Source: Cyclobacteriaceae bacterium (GTDB taxonomy: Bacteria > Bacteroidota > Bacteroidia > Cytophagales > Cyclobacteriaceae). From it: 18,201 nucleotides of DNA. A program made the translations under genes and the position numbers. This document shows, piece after piece, positions 7,984-14,691 of the stretch; within the stretch, counting starts at the first letter, position 1, and each line of letters opens with the position of its first letter. Location: the NCBI GenBank assembly GCA_028279155.1, contig JANQST010000425.1, positions 1 to 18,201 of the forward strand, read 5' to 3'. Under the pieces are notes generated by a model. It was not told the origin of the DNA. It saw nothing but the letters and a program-made list of their open reading frames with translations, and did not search any database.

Positions 7984-7997
7984 AACCATTAACCATT
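7984..7997. repeat. Tandem heptamer AACCATT x2 in the gap before the propeller gene
   Basis: AACCATT occurs twice in exact tandem, 47-60 nt upstream of the propeller-gene start at 7937 (on the transcribed strand it reads AATGGTT twice). It may be a regulator half-site pair for an internal promoter. It could also be coincidence in AT-rich DNA. Confidence 0.3.
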
Positions 7998-8003
7998 CCG
8001 TAA

Positions 8004-9239
8004 TCAGAATTCTATTTCATAACTGATTCTTTCACCGTTTCGCTCGATCGTGACTAAGGTTTCGTCTCCCTTTTGAAATGCCGATAGTGCACGCATGTAG
8101 CTCATCATATCTGTAACAGCACTATCCCCTAATTGAATGACAATATCACCTTTCTGTATCCCTGCACGTTTGGCTGGTTTATCTTCACTCACTCCATCAA
8201 TGCGCATTCCATTACCATCATAAAGATAATCTGGGACCACGCCAAGCGTGACAGTGAAACGAGGACTATCTCTGGACTCATCTTTAGTCTTCGTGAAGGC
8301 AATCTTTTCTTCGTCATCTAGATCTATGACAATTCTTTCGATCAATGATGCTATGAGGAGAATACCTTCTTCGTTTATTTTTTCTGCATCGTCTCCGGGT
8401 TTGTGATAATCTTCATGTTGTCCAGAGAAGAAATGAAGGACAGGAATGTCCTGAAGATAAAAAGAAGTATGATCGGATGGACCTACCCCTGACTCACTTT
8501 TGATGAGCTTTAGGCTGTCAGCATTGGAATTGTCAAGCATCCAATTCCAAATAGGAGAGGTGCCAGTTCCATTTACCGCTAGCCCTTTGACTTGATCCAA
8601 TCTTCCAACCATATCCATATTGATCATGTAATTGACCTTAGAAAGATCAATGGTTGGATTCTTGGAGAAATAATTGGACCCCCAAAGTCCCTTTTCTTCT
8701 CCGGACATTCCAATGAAGAGTACATCTCGATTAAGATTTTTTGTTTTAAGGCTTCTAGCAAGATGGAGCATTGCAGCTACGCCGCTTGCATTGTCATCGG
8801 CCCCATTATGAACGGCCTCTTCCCCTCGATGGAGCGAAGAAAAGGTACCCAAACCAAGGTGATCATAATGGGCACCAATAATTACAATTTCATCACTTGC
8901 ATTGTCGATTAGGCCCAATACATTATATCCAGTAATTCCAGCTGAATCTTCAGCTACTCCAACTTGAGCTTGCTCATGAGGATTATCCGAGTCTTTCACA
9001 AAAAAGGATTGATAGAAGCCATCCGTTCCAGCTGGAGATAACCCCGCCTTGGTGTATTCATTGGATATATAATCTGCTGCCATTTTCTCACCTTCTGTTC
9101 CTACTTCTCTACCCATCAGCGAATCGCTAGCCAGAATTGCGATATCCTTAGTGATCTGCCCAATTGGGTCATATGGAGCTTTTTGTGAGCAATTAAGGAG
9201 AATGAACGTCAGAATGATAAGTGCCAAATACTTTCTCAT
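8004..9239 (-). CDS. M28-family zinc metallopeptidase with C-terminal PDZ domain, lipoprotein
   Basis: The 411-residue product is a co-catalytic zinc exopeptidase. The M28 ligands are all present: H124 in GAHYDHLG, D148 in GADDNASG, the E181-E182 pair in GEEKG (base and ligand), D209 in INMDMVGR, and H257 in PSDHTSFY. Residues ~331-411 form a PDZ domain (IDGVSEDKPAKRAGIQKGDIV), which probably guides substrate binding. The start at 9239 gives MRKYLALIILTFILLNCSQK, a type II signal with the lipid-modified cysteine at C17. Longer in-frame starts up to 9320 would bury the signal and overlap the divergent gene. M28 enzymes with this layout are usually aminopeptidases that trim peptides in the periplasm or outside the cell. 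It leads a minus-strand run of four genes and diverges, with a 43-nt gap, from a TolB-like lipoprotein gene. Confidence 0.95.
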   Translation of the reverse strand: MRKYLALIILTFILLNCSQKAPYDPIGQITKDIAILASDSLMGREVGTEGEKMAADYISNEYTKAGLSPAGTDGFYQSFFVKDSDNPHEQAQVGVAEDSAGITGYNVLGLIDNASDEIVIIGAHYDHLGLGTFSSLHRGEEAVHNGADDNASGVAAMLHLARSLKTKNLNRDVLFIGMSGEEKGLWGSNYFSKNPTIDLSKVNYMINMDMVGRLDQVKGLAVNGTGTSPIWNWMLDNSNADSLKLIKSESGVGPSDHTSFYLQDIPVLHFFSGQHEDYHKPGDDAEKINEEGILLIASLIERIVIDLDDEEKIAFTKTKDESRDSPRFTVTLGVVPDYLYDGNGMRIDGVSEDKPAKRAGIQKGDIVIQLGDSAVTDMMSYMRALSAFQKGDETLVTIERNGERISYEIEF

Positions 9240-9282
9240 GGTTGGAATTAGGATTAGTTTCGCATTCCGAAGATAACCGACC

Positions 9283-10368
9283 ATGAAGAATTTATTCCTC
9301 TTAATCACCGCTATTGCCACTTTTTCTTGTCAAACCAACAATCAAAATTCCGAAACAGCTTCGCGTGTCGATACACTTCGCTATGAAAATGAAGTGCACT
9401 TAAGAAATATTAGACAGCTGACCTGGGGCGGAAATAATGCGGAAGCATATTGGAGTTTTGACGGTCAAAGCCTGGTTTTTCAATCCGATTATTCGGAGTG
9501 GGGAGTGGAGTGTGATCAGATATTTACAATGAAGGTTTCAGATGCTGAAAGAGGCAAACAACCAGCGATGGTGAGTACAAGCCAGGGGAGAACTACTTGT
9601 TCCTATTTTTTGCCTGGAGATTCTCTAATTGTTTATGGATCAACGCATTTGGCCAATGTATCTTGTCCGGAAAACCCACCGCGATCTGTGGATGGTAAAT
9701 ATGTGTGGCCGATCTACGAAGGCTACGATATTTTCGTTGCAAACCTAAATGGTGAGATTAGAAGACAATTGACGACTGAAGAAGGGTATGATGCAGAAGC
9801 GACTGTTTCTCCAAAAGGTGATCGAATTATTTTCACATCCATGCGTACGGGAGATTTGGAATTGTACACGATGAACCTGGATGGTTCTGATGTGGTGCAA
9901 TTGACGGATGAGCTTGGGTACGATGGGGGGGCTTTCTTCTCTCCTGATGGCAGTAAAATTATTTGGCGTGCCTCCCGACCAAAAACGCATGAAGAAGTTA
10001 AGGTGTACCAAGATCTTTTAGCGCAGGGTTTGGCACAACCGACACAAATGGAATTGTACATAGCTAATTCCGATGGATCAGATGCGAAGCAGATCACACA
10101 ACTTGGCAACGCAAACTGGGCGCCGTTCTTTACTCCGTCTGGCAACAAGGTGATCTTTTCTTCGAACCATGCTTCACAACGCGGGTTTCCTTTTAATCTA
10201 TTTACCGTAAATCTGGATGGATCGGGTTTAGAACAGATAACTTTTGACGAGACCTTTGATTCTTTTCCAATGTTCAGTCCTGATGGTAAATACCTGGTTT
10301 GGTCTTCAAACAGATTCAATGGTGGAACAAGGGATACCAATTTGTTTGTAGCTGAGTGGATTGATTAA
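9283..10368 (+). CDS. TolB-like (PD40) beta-propeller lipoprotein
   Basis: The 361-residue protein starts MKNLFLLITAIATFSCQTNN, a lipoprotein signal with the acylated cysteine at C16 (lipobox TFSC). The rest is a PD40-type propeller with blades around HLRNIRQLTWGGNNAEAYWSFDG, TVSPKGDRIIFTSMRTGDLELYTMNLDG, FFSPDGSKIIWRASRP, FFTPSGNKVIFSSNHAS and MFSPDGKYLVWSSNRFNG, each with the W/F-SPDG turn. An inserted segment (PKTHEEVKVYQDLLAQGLAQPTQ) lies between two blades. Such propellers usually bind peptides or proteins. Its divergent neighbour encodes an M28 peptidase, so a role in peptide or protein processing in the envelope is plausible but inferred. The gene ends before a hairpin at 10380-10400. 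Confidence 0.9.
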   Translation: MKNLFLLITAIATFSCQTNNQNSETASRVDTLRYENEVHLRNIRQLTWGGNNAEAYWSFDGQSLVFQSDYSEWGVECDQIFTMKVSDAERGKQPAMVSTSQGRTTCSYFLPGDSLIVYGSTHLANVSCPENPPRSVDGKYVWPIYEGYDIFVANLNGEIRRQLTTEEGYDAEATVSPKGDRIIFTSMRTGDLELYTMNLDGSDVVQLTDELGYDGGAFFSPDGSKIIWRASRPKTHEEVKVYQDLLAQGLAQPTQMELYIANSDGSDAKQITQLGNANWAPFFTPSGNKVIFSSNHASQRGFPFNLFTVNLDGSGLEQITFDETFDSFPMFSPDGKYLVWSSNRFNGGTRDTNLFVAEWID

Positions 10369-10379
10369 AGAAAAACAAG

Positions 10380-10400
10380 TAAAGGGCTATTTGCCCTTTA
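10380..10400 (-). terminator. Hairpin terminator between convergent propeller and TlpA genes
   Basis: TAAAGGGC (10380-10387) pairs with GCCCTTTA (10393-10400), an 8-bp perfect stem with loop TATTT. On the minus strand it is followed by ACTTGTTTTTCTTT, giving a reasonable intrinsic terminator for the TlpA-like gene. On the plus strand the following sequence has no U-run, so it works less well for the propeller gene. Confidence 0.7.
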
Positions 10401-10420
10401 CCCTTGAAAAAAGTAACAAC

Positions 10421-11560
10421 CTAATCAACTTCCTGATCAAGTATCTTCCTGATGTTTTTGTCGAATTCTCTATCTGCGCCACTATTGTGATAGAGGATAT
10501 TGCCATCAGTACCAATGATTACAATTAATGGCAGTGAGCCTATTTTGAAACTTTCGGCTACTACTGCTTCTTTATCAAATAAAACTTCATAATGGTTTAG
10601 CTTCTTCTTGACAAGGTATTGATCAATCTCCAGCTTGGGATTCTCCCAAACATTTACTCCAAATACTTCGACATTTTTTGTAGCATAATCTGATTTGATT
10701 TTATCAACAGCTGGCATTATTTGCCAACACGGAGCACACCAGCTGGCCCAAAAGTCCAGGACAACAATTTTACCTTTGAGATCTCGGCTGCTAATGTTTT
10801 CATTTGCTCCGTTTTGCAGTGTCCACTCTGGAGCCTTTTTTCCAACTGCAATGATGCGTTCATTTTCATTGCTTTTAGAAACGTCTTTTGAGAGAATAAA
10901 AAGGAATTGATCAGGAGCGATGCTTTCATTGACCTTAAGGGATGTCATTTCAAACTTAAAACCGCCCTCAACTTCTTTTTGATTGTTTTCTTGTCGCTGT
11001 CCGTAGACCTGGTAATCTGAAGTTCCGAAATACCAGAAATTTCTGTCCCCCCATGGATTATTCATGCTCACTACATGGCATTCTTTGCCCTTAATCTTTT
11101 CGATCCCTTCATACTTCAATGTTGAATCTGAAAAATTCTTCGCAAATGGATCCGCAGGTATCAAGTGCTCTCGAAAAACAGCGTACCACGCGTAAGACAT
11201 TAGATAGGCCGAACCACCGGAGGCCGTTCCGTACCGAAGCTTGTTGTCTGTTTTGTCCAGGACCCTTAAACTATCACCATTCGTATAGATGGATTCTTGT
11301 TTCTTGTATTTCCCATTAGCACCAATGGTATTGAGATCAACCCGAAGCTGTAAACCTTGCTCTTTGCTGATTTTAACAGTACCATCAAATTTCCCGGCTA
11401 CCTTACCCCAACCTTCATAGGTGTAGTCATATTGAAAAGTTTTTAGCTGGTTGAGAGAAGCATTGACTTTATTCAAGATTTCAAGAGCTTTGGCATCCTG
11501 GGCCTTTGATGGTATAATGAATAAAAAACATACGCTTATAGCAATCGTTAGTCGTTTCAT
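10421..11560 (-). CDS. Periplasmic TlpA-like thiol-disulfide protein with N-terminal LolA-like domain
   Basis: The 379-residue product starts MKRLTIAISVCFLFIIPSKAQ, a signal peptide. A longer start at 11581 exists but adds residues before the signal and is less likely. Residues ~22-225 are beta-rich and resemble the lipoprotein-carrier fold (LolA/RseB-like): FQYDYTYEGWGKVAGKF, then LQLRVDLNTIG. Residues ~243-379 are a thioredoxin domain of the TlpA/AhpC-TSA type with the active site W274-C275-A-P-C278 and a cis-proline at P344 (GSLPLI). The CxxC supports reduction of disulfides in exported proteins, or a role in cytochrome maturation or stress defence. The combination of a carrier-like domain with TlpA is common in Bacteroidota but without a settled function. 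It diverges from the second 7TM-AraC gene across 101 nt that hold a three-copy repeat motif. Confidence 0.9.
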   Translation of the reverse strand: MKRLTIAISVCFLFIIPSKAQDAKALEILNKVNASLNQLKTFQYDYTYEGWGKVAGKFDGTVKISKEQGLQLRVDLNTIGANGKYKKQESIYTNGDSLRVLDKTDNKLRYGTASGGSAYLMSYAWYAVFREHLIPADPFAKNFSDSTLKYEGIEKIKGKECHVVSMNNPWGDRNFWYFGTSDYQVYGQRQENNQKEVEGGFKFEMTSLKVNESIAPDQFLFILSKDVSKSNENERIIAVGKKAPEWTLQNGANENISSRDLKGKIVVLDFWASWCAPCWQIMPAVDKIKSDYATKNVEVFGVNVWENPKLEIDQYLVKKKLNHYEVLFDKEAVVAESFKIGSLPLIVIIGTDGNILYHNSGADREFDKNIRKILDQEVD

Positions 11561-11602
11561 CTGAATTATTTTTTCCAGCAAGGAACGACACCTGGAAATG
11601 GA

Positions 11603-11640
11603 AAATGTTAATAATTATAAATGTTGACCATTTAACATTT
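11603..11640. promoter_or_regulatory. Three AAATGTT-type sites between TlpA-like and AraC genes
   Basis: AAATGTTAA lies at 11603-11611 and AAATGTTGA at 11619-11627. TTAACATTT (the inverted form) lies at 11632-11640. The outer two form a perfect 9-bp inverted repeat with a 20-nt spacer, and the first two are direct repeats 16 nt apart. The region lies between divergent starts 11560 and 11662, so it is a candidate operator for the adjacent AraC-family protein. GTTGACCAT (11623-11631) overlaps it. Confidence 0.5.
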
Positions 11641-11661
11641 CATAACCAATAAATTGAAACC

Positions 11662-12765
11662 ATGAATGGGTCATTGGACCAATGGACATCTCTCTTTCTC
11701 GTAGCATCAGCTCAAGGTATTTTTTTGTCTGTTTTGCTCTGGGTTGTCAAAAGTCCGGATAGAAAAAACGCACTATTAGGTACACTAATCCTGTTGTATT
11801 CAATTTCCTTAATTGACAATGTTTGGTTTTGGTCCGAATACTTCAAGGACTTTCCACATCTTCTTGGCATCAGCATGGTCTTTCCTTTTCTATATGGACC
11901 ATTGATTCATTGCTACTTCAAGGAAGCCATTAAATCAAATTCAGTCAGTACAAGATCGGATTGGCCCCATTTCATACTTCCATTGGCTGTGTTCATTTAC
12001 CTGGCTCCATACTATTTCAGTTCAAGTGGCGAGAAATTAGCCTCTTTAGAGACTTGGTTTTTGAACCCAATTAATGCCTTGATCTTGCCGATTGTTAGTA
12101 TTGGTTCCTTGATCTATTACACCTACAGCGTTTTCAAGCAGCTTGATGTTTATCAAAGAAAATCTGAATCCAGGATTCTGAATGGAAAGAATTGGCTGTT
12201 TCAAATATTCCTGGCCTATGGCCTGTATGTTGGCCTGTTCATTGTATACCTCATTTTGATCTTTTCTGAGCTATCAAACATCAGCTCAGATTACATCATA
12301 GCCTTTGGATCTGCGACCTTCATATACTTCATTGGATACCTTGGATTCACAAAAAGTAAGTTGCTCAACGGGATTAAGGTTGAGCAGACAAAGTATCAGT
12401 CTACAACACTTACTCCATCTGCAAGTCAACACCTCTATGAACGAATCCAGCAGTACTTGAAGGAGACTAAAGTTTTTACGGATAGTGAGCTGCGATTGGC
12501 TGGTTTGGCAGATCAACTATCAGTGACTCCACATCAACTGTCGCAGGTGATCAATGAACACTCAAATCGAAACTTTTCTGAGTTCATTAATGCTTACAGA
12601 ATAGAGGAGGCAAAGGCCAGGATAGCTGCTGACACAAGGATCAATCTTTTGGCCATTGATGTTGGTTTTAGTAACAAAACTTCCTTTCACCTGGCTTTTA
12701 AAAAGTTTGTAGGGTGTTCGCCTTCCCAATACAAGGAAAAGAAAATAGGGCAGTTCACGACTTAA
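11662..12765 (+). CDS. Membrane-embedded AraC-family transcriptional regulator (7TM-HTH)
   Basis: The 367-residue protein has about seven transmembrane helices within residues 8-228, including the FLYGPLIHCYFKE segment near residue 76. A linker and an AraC-type domain follow (about 255-362): LADQLSVTPHQLSQVINEHSNRNFSEFINAYRI, then AIDVGFSNKTSFHLAFKKFVGCSPSQYKEK. It has the same architecture as the regulator at 5170-6276, so the two are likely paralogues responding to different signals. It diverges from the TlpA-like gene; the shared 101-nt region holds repeated AAATGTT motifs that could be its binding sites. Its stop is only three bases from the stop of the next, convergent gene, with no room for a terminator. 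The inducer is unknown. Confidence 0.9.
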   Translation: MNGSLDQWTSLFLVASAQGIFLSVLLWVVKSPDRKNALLGTLILLYSISLIDNVWFWSEYFKDFPHLLGISMVFPFLYGPLIHCYFKEAIKSNSVSTRSDWPHFILPLAVFIYLAPYYFSSSGEKLASLETWFLNPINALILPIVSIGSLIYYTYSVFKQLDVYQRKSESRILNGKNWLFQIFLAYGLYVGLFIVYLILIFSELSNISSDYIIAFGSATFIYFIGYLGFTKSKLLNGIKVEQTKYQSTTLTPSASQHLYERIQQYLKETKVFTDSELRLAGLADQLSVTPHQLSQVINEHSNRNFSEFINAYRIEEAKARIAADTRINLLAIDVGFSNKTSFHLAFKKFVGCSPSQYKEKKIGQFTT

Positions 12766-12768
12766 CTG

Positions 12769-13215
12769 CTATTCTGGATTTTTTAAATTCTTAATAAAGA
12801 AGCCGGTCAGCTTCCAGGTGTTTTCGACCTTACCGAAGTAATAGACAACCTCTTCATCTTTCCATTCTCTGAACTTGTTCCGTCCTGTTTCATTTGTAAC
12901 TACAATTGCAGCGTTGTTCCTTGTATTGTGATTTTTTATCTCAAACGAATTCTGAAAGGGACCTGCATTTTCCAACATCATGTTTATCCATTCATCAATA
13001 CTAGTACCAGATAGAAATTGGTGCGCCTGCCACTTCGAAGGGTCATCCGAATAATTTCCATTGATCATGTTCAATTGATTAGAAATTGAGTTCTTTATCA
13101 AGGTGAAATTGGTCTTTGCGAAACCCTTGTGGTAGTCTGATAGTACTTCAAGATAGTCCTGCGAAAATGAGATATTCGAAAGCAGGATAGCTAATACTGA
13201 AAGTTTGCTTTTCAT
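12769..13215 (-). CDS. Small secreted NTF2-like (SnoaL/DUF4440-like) protein
   Basis: The 148-residue product has a signal peptide (MKSKLSVLAILLSNISFSQ). The remainder fits the cone-shaped NTF2-like fold in order: an N-terminal helix (YLEVLSDYHKGFAKTNFTLIKNSI), a middle helix (TSIDEWINMMLENAG), then strands NSFEIKNHNTRNNAAIVVTNE, EEVVYYFGKVENTWKLTGFFIKN. Such proteins can be hydrolases, isomerases or binding proteins, and no active site is evident. It lies 10 nt downstream of the LytTR regulator gene on the same strand, so the two are probably co-transcribed. Fold assignment is by eye and moderate; the coding call is firm. Confidence 0.75.
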   Translation of the reverse strand: MKSKLSVLAILLSNISFSQDYLEVLSDYHKGFAKTNFTLIKNSISNQLNMINGNYSDDPSKWQAHQFLSGTSIDEWINMMLENAGPFQNSFEIKNHNTRNNAAIVVTNETGRNKFREWKDEEVVYYFGKVENTWKLTGFFIKNLKNPE

Positions 13216-13225
13216 GTGCTAAAAG

Positions 13226-13990
13226 TTAAATATCGAAAGGACGATACGAGCGGCCTACTTTCAATCGCTCACCGGATCTTAGAATTACGAACTCATCACG
13301 TTGTTGTTTTTCCTTTCCTATGATTTGTTCCTTATTAACCAGGTATTTACGATGAATTCGAACAAAATTCGGCTTAAGTTCTTCCGCCATTTGTTCCAAT
13401 GTACTTCTTTTCAAAAGTGAGGATTCGTTGGTATGAATTTTCAAGTAGTGATCATCTGATTCTATCCAGCGGATGAGATCTGTTCTGATCGTTATCTCTT
13501 TTCTTCCTAACGTTCCGGAAACCAACTTATGTTCACCTTGAGATCCTGTCCGAATGAAATAGAAACAAACCACTAATAGCAAAAGGTGAAAAAGTGCTTC
13601 ACGTCCAAAATATCTTCTTACATAAAGCAGATCAAAAAAATTGTCGTAGTATCCGGCAAGCCATAATGCAAGGTTAGAAACAACAAGGAAGATGAATAAG
13701 GTGGTTATCGTTAGTAGAACAGCGATCAACCAGAAAATCCTGGGATTAGATAAAAAATTCTTCTTCCCATAGGAGTAGACAAATGGTACCAGTGGGATGA
13801 AGAAAAGTACAGAAATTACTAAATAAAATATAGAGCGCCATGGATTGTAATGGTCACTGGCACCATACCTCAGGACATTTTGTCCCATTAGGATTAAAAA
13901 AATGATGAACAGGAATACTGAAGAGTAGATAAGGATCTTTGAATACTCACTTTTAGCATTTATCATTCTCAAGAATAAGTTCGTGTTCAT
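13226..13990 (-). CDS. Membrane-anchored LytTR-family transcriptional regulator
   Basis: The 254-residue protein has four predicted transmembrane helices (about 19-36, 53-72, 86-110 and 132-146). A C-terminal LytTR DNA-binding domain follows (about 160-254): IRWIESDDHYLKIHTNESSLLKRSTLEQM, NFVRIHRKYLVNKEQI, and the end LRSGERLKVGRSYRPF. No receiver domain is present, so it is a one-component membrane regulator rather than part of a two-component system. The start at 13990 is preceded by a short palindrome (13999-14015). A later ATG at 13966 is possible but would shorten the N-terminal tail. It is followed after 10 nt by the NTF2-like gene. Targets are unknown; local autoregulation is a reasonable guess. 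Confidence 0.9.
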   Translation of the reverse strand: MNTNLFLRMINAKSEYSKILIYSSVFLFIIFLILMGQNVLRYGASDHYNPWRSIFYLVISVLFFIPLVPFVYSYGKKNFLSNPRIFWLIAVLLTITTLFIFLVVSNLALWLAGYYDNFFDLLYVRRYFGREALFHLLLLVVCFYFIRTGSQGEHKLVSGTLGRKEITIRTDLIRWIESDDHYLKIHTNESSLLKRSTLEQMAEELKPNFVRIHRKYLVNKEQIIGKEKQQRDEFVILRSGERLKVGRSYRPFDI

Positions 13991-13998
13991 CCAGTGTA

Positions 13999-14015
13999 AA
14001 TCTAACGATTAGATT
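13999..14015. promoter_or_regulatory. Palindrome just upstream of a LytTR gene start
   Basis: AATCTAA (13999-14005) and TTAGATT (14009-14015) are perfect inverted repeats with a three-base loop CGA. The pairing extends outward by GT/AC after one mismatch. The site lies 9-25 nt before the ATG at 13990, where it could be an operator or an RNA hairpin limiting ribosome entry. Confidence 0.4.
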
Positions 14016-14050
14016 CACTACTACTTTCAATATTCCACTCACCAATAGTT

Positions 14051-14548
14051 CTAACCGAATACCCCTTTAAAATGAGTCACGGTTAATCCTTTTTCCATGA
14101 GCCACTCTTCTAAATTTTGATTGTTACCAACTTTTGCATGGTGAAGCAGATTAAATCCATGAGGGCCTGGTGAATTTAAAAGTGAAGGATAGTCAGTTAC
14201 TAGCTTGATCACAAAATCAGTATAACCTAAGAAAGCATAATTGAAAATATCCAACCTTGCTCCTTTGGCTACAAGTAAGTCGGCAATGTCTCTCAATCCC
14301 ATATGTGAAGCTCCGCCAACGGCAGTCTCAAAGTCACCCCTGATTCTTTGGTTGGTGCAATTCAAAATCAGGGGTTTTTCTTCCACTATTCTTTTGACTT
14401 GATCAAAATCTTTGTGAGCAGCAAAAACAAACTCTTTAATTTCTTCCTTTGTGATTGTAGCTCGATCTTGTCCGATCAAGATTGTTGGAGCTGAAAGTAG
14501 TATGCCACCACCCAATGCCCCTTTCTTTAGAAAAGCTTTTCGATTCAT
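14051..14548 (-). CDS. Exported ankyrin-repeat protein with Tat-like signal
   Basis: The 165-residue protein starts MNRKAFLKKGALGGG followed by a hydrophobic stretch ending in LIGQD. This resembles a twin-arginine (Tat) signal, but the second arginine is lysine (R-K), so Tat use is possible rather than certain. Residues ~40-165 contain ankyrin-type helix pairs: FVFAAHKDFDQVKRIVEEKP, GGASHMGLRDIADLLVAKGARLD, FLGYTDFVIKLVTDYPSLLN, GFNLLHHAKVGNNQNLEEWLMEKG. Ankyrin repeats mediate protein-protein contacts. A short repeat protein like this may be an inhibitor or scaffold in the periplasm; nothing shows a catalytic role. It lies in a minus-strand series between the DUF3108-like gene (143-nt gap) and the LytTR gene (60-nt gap). 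Confidence 0.85.
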   Translation of the reverse strand: MNRKAFLKKGALGGGILLSAPTILIGQDRATITKEEIKEFVFAAHKDFDQVKRIVEEKPLILNCTNQRIRGDFETAVGGASHMGLRDIADLLVAKGARLDIFNYAFLGYTDFVIKLVTDYPSLLNSPGPHGFNLLHHAKVGNNQNLEEWLMEKGLTVTHFKGVFG

Positions 14549-14640
14549 TTTTTATTTTGAAAGAACGGCCTGGAAGAAGGAGTTAGGCGATGTACGGTCT
14601 TGTTTTTCGTGAAAGGAACGCCAAACGTCGTGAATGGGAA

Positions 14641-14666
14641 GGGAGATAACTATACAGATACCTCCC
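14641..14666 (-). terminator. Weak hairpin downstream of the DUF3108-like gene
   Basis: On the minus strand GGGAGGTA pairs with TATCTCCC around a 10-nt loop (one G-U pair). It lies 26 nt beyond the stop at 14692. No U-tract follows, so termination would be weak; it could instead be an mRNA-end hairpin or a transcript-processing site between two same-strand genes. Confidence 0.3.
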
Positions 14667-14691
14667 TCAAGAAAAACAACTATTTATATTC

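Noticed and set aside
8592..8912. A 106-codon open frame on the plus strand inside the M28 peptidase gene
   Set aside because: It is antisense to a gene with all catalytic ligands present and shows no recognisable product.
9240..9320. Longer start for the M28 peptidase at 9320
   Set aside because: It would add 27 residues before a clear lipoprotein signal and overlap the divergent lipoprotein gene; start at 9239 fits better.
9723..10340. A 205-codon open frame on the minus strand opposite the TolB-like lipoprotein gene
   Set aside because: It lies fully antisense to a well-supported gene, has no domain, and reflects repetitive propeller codons on the other strand.
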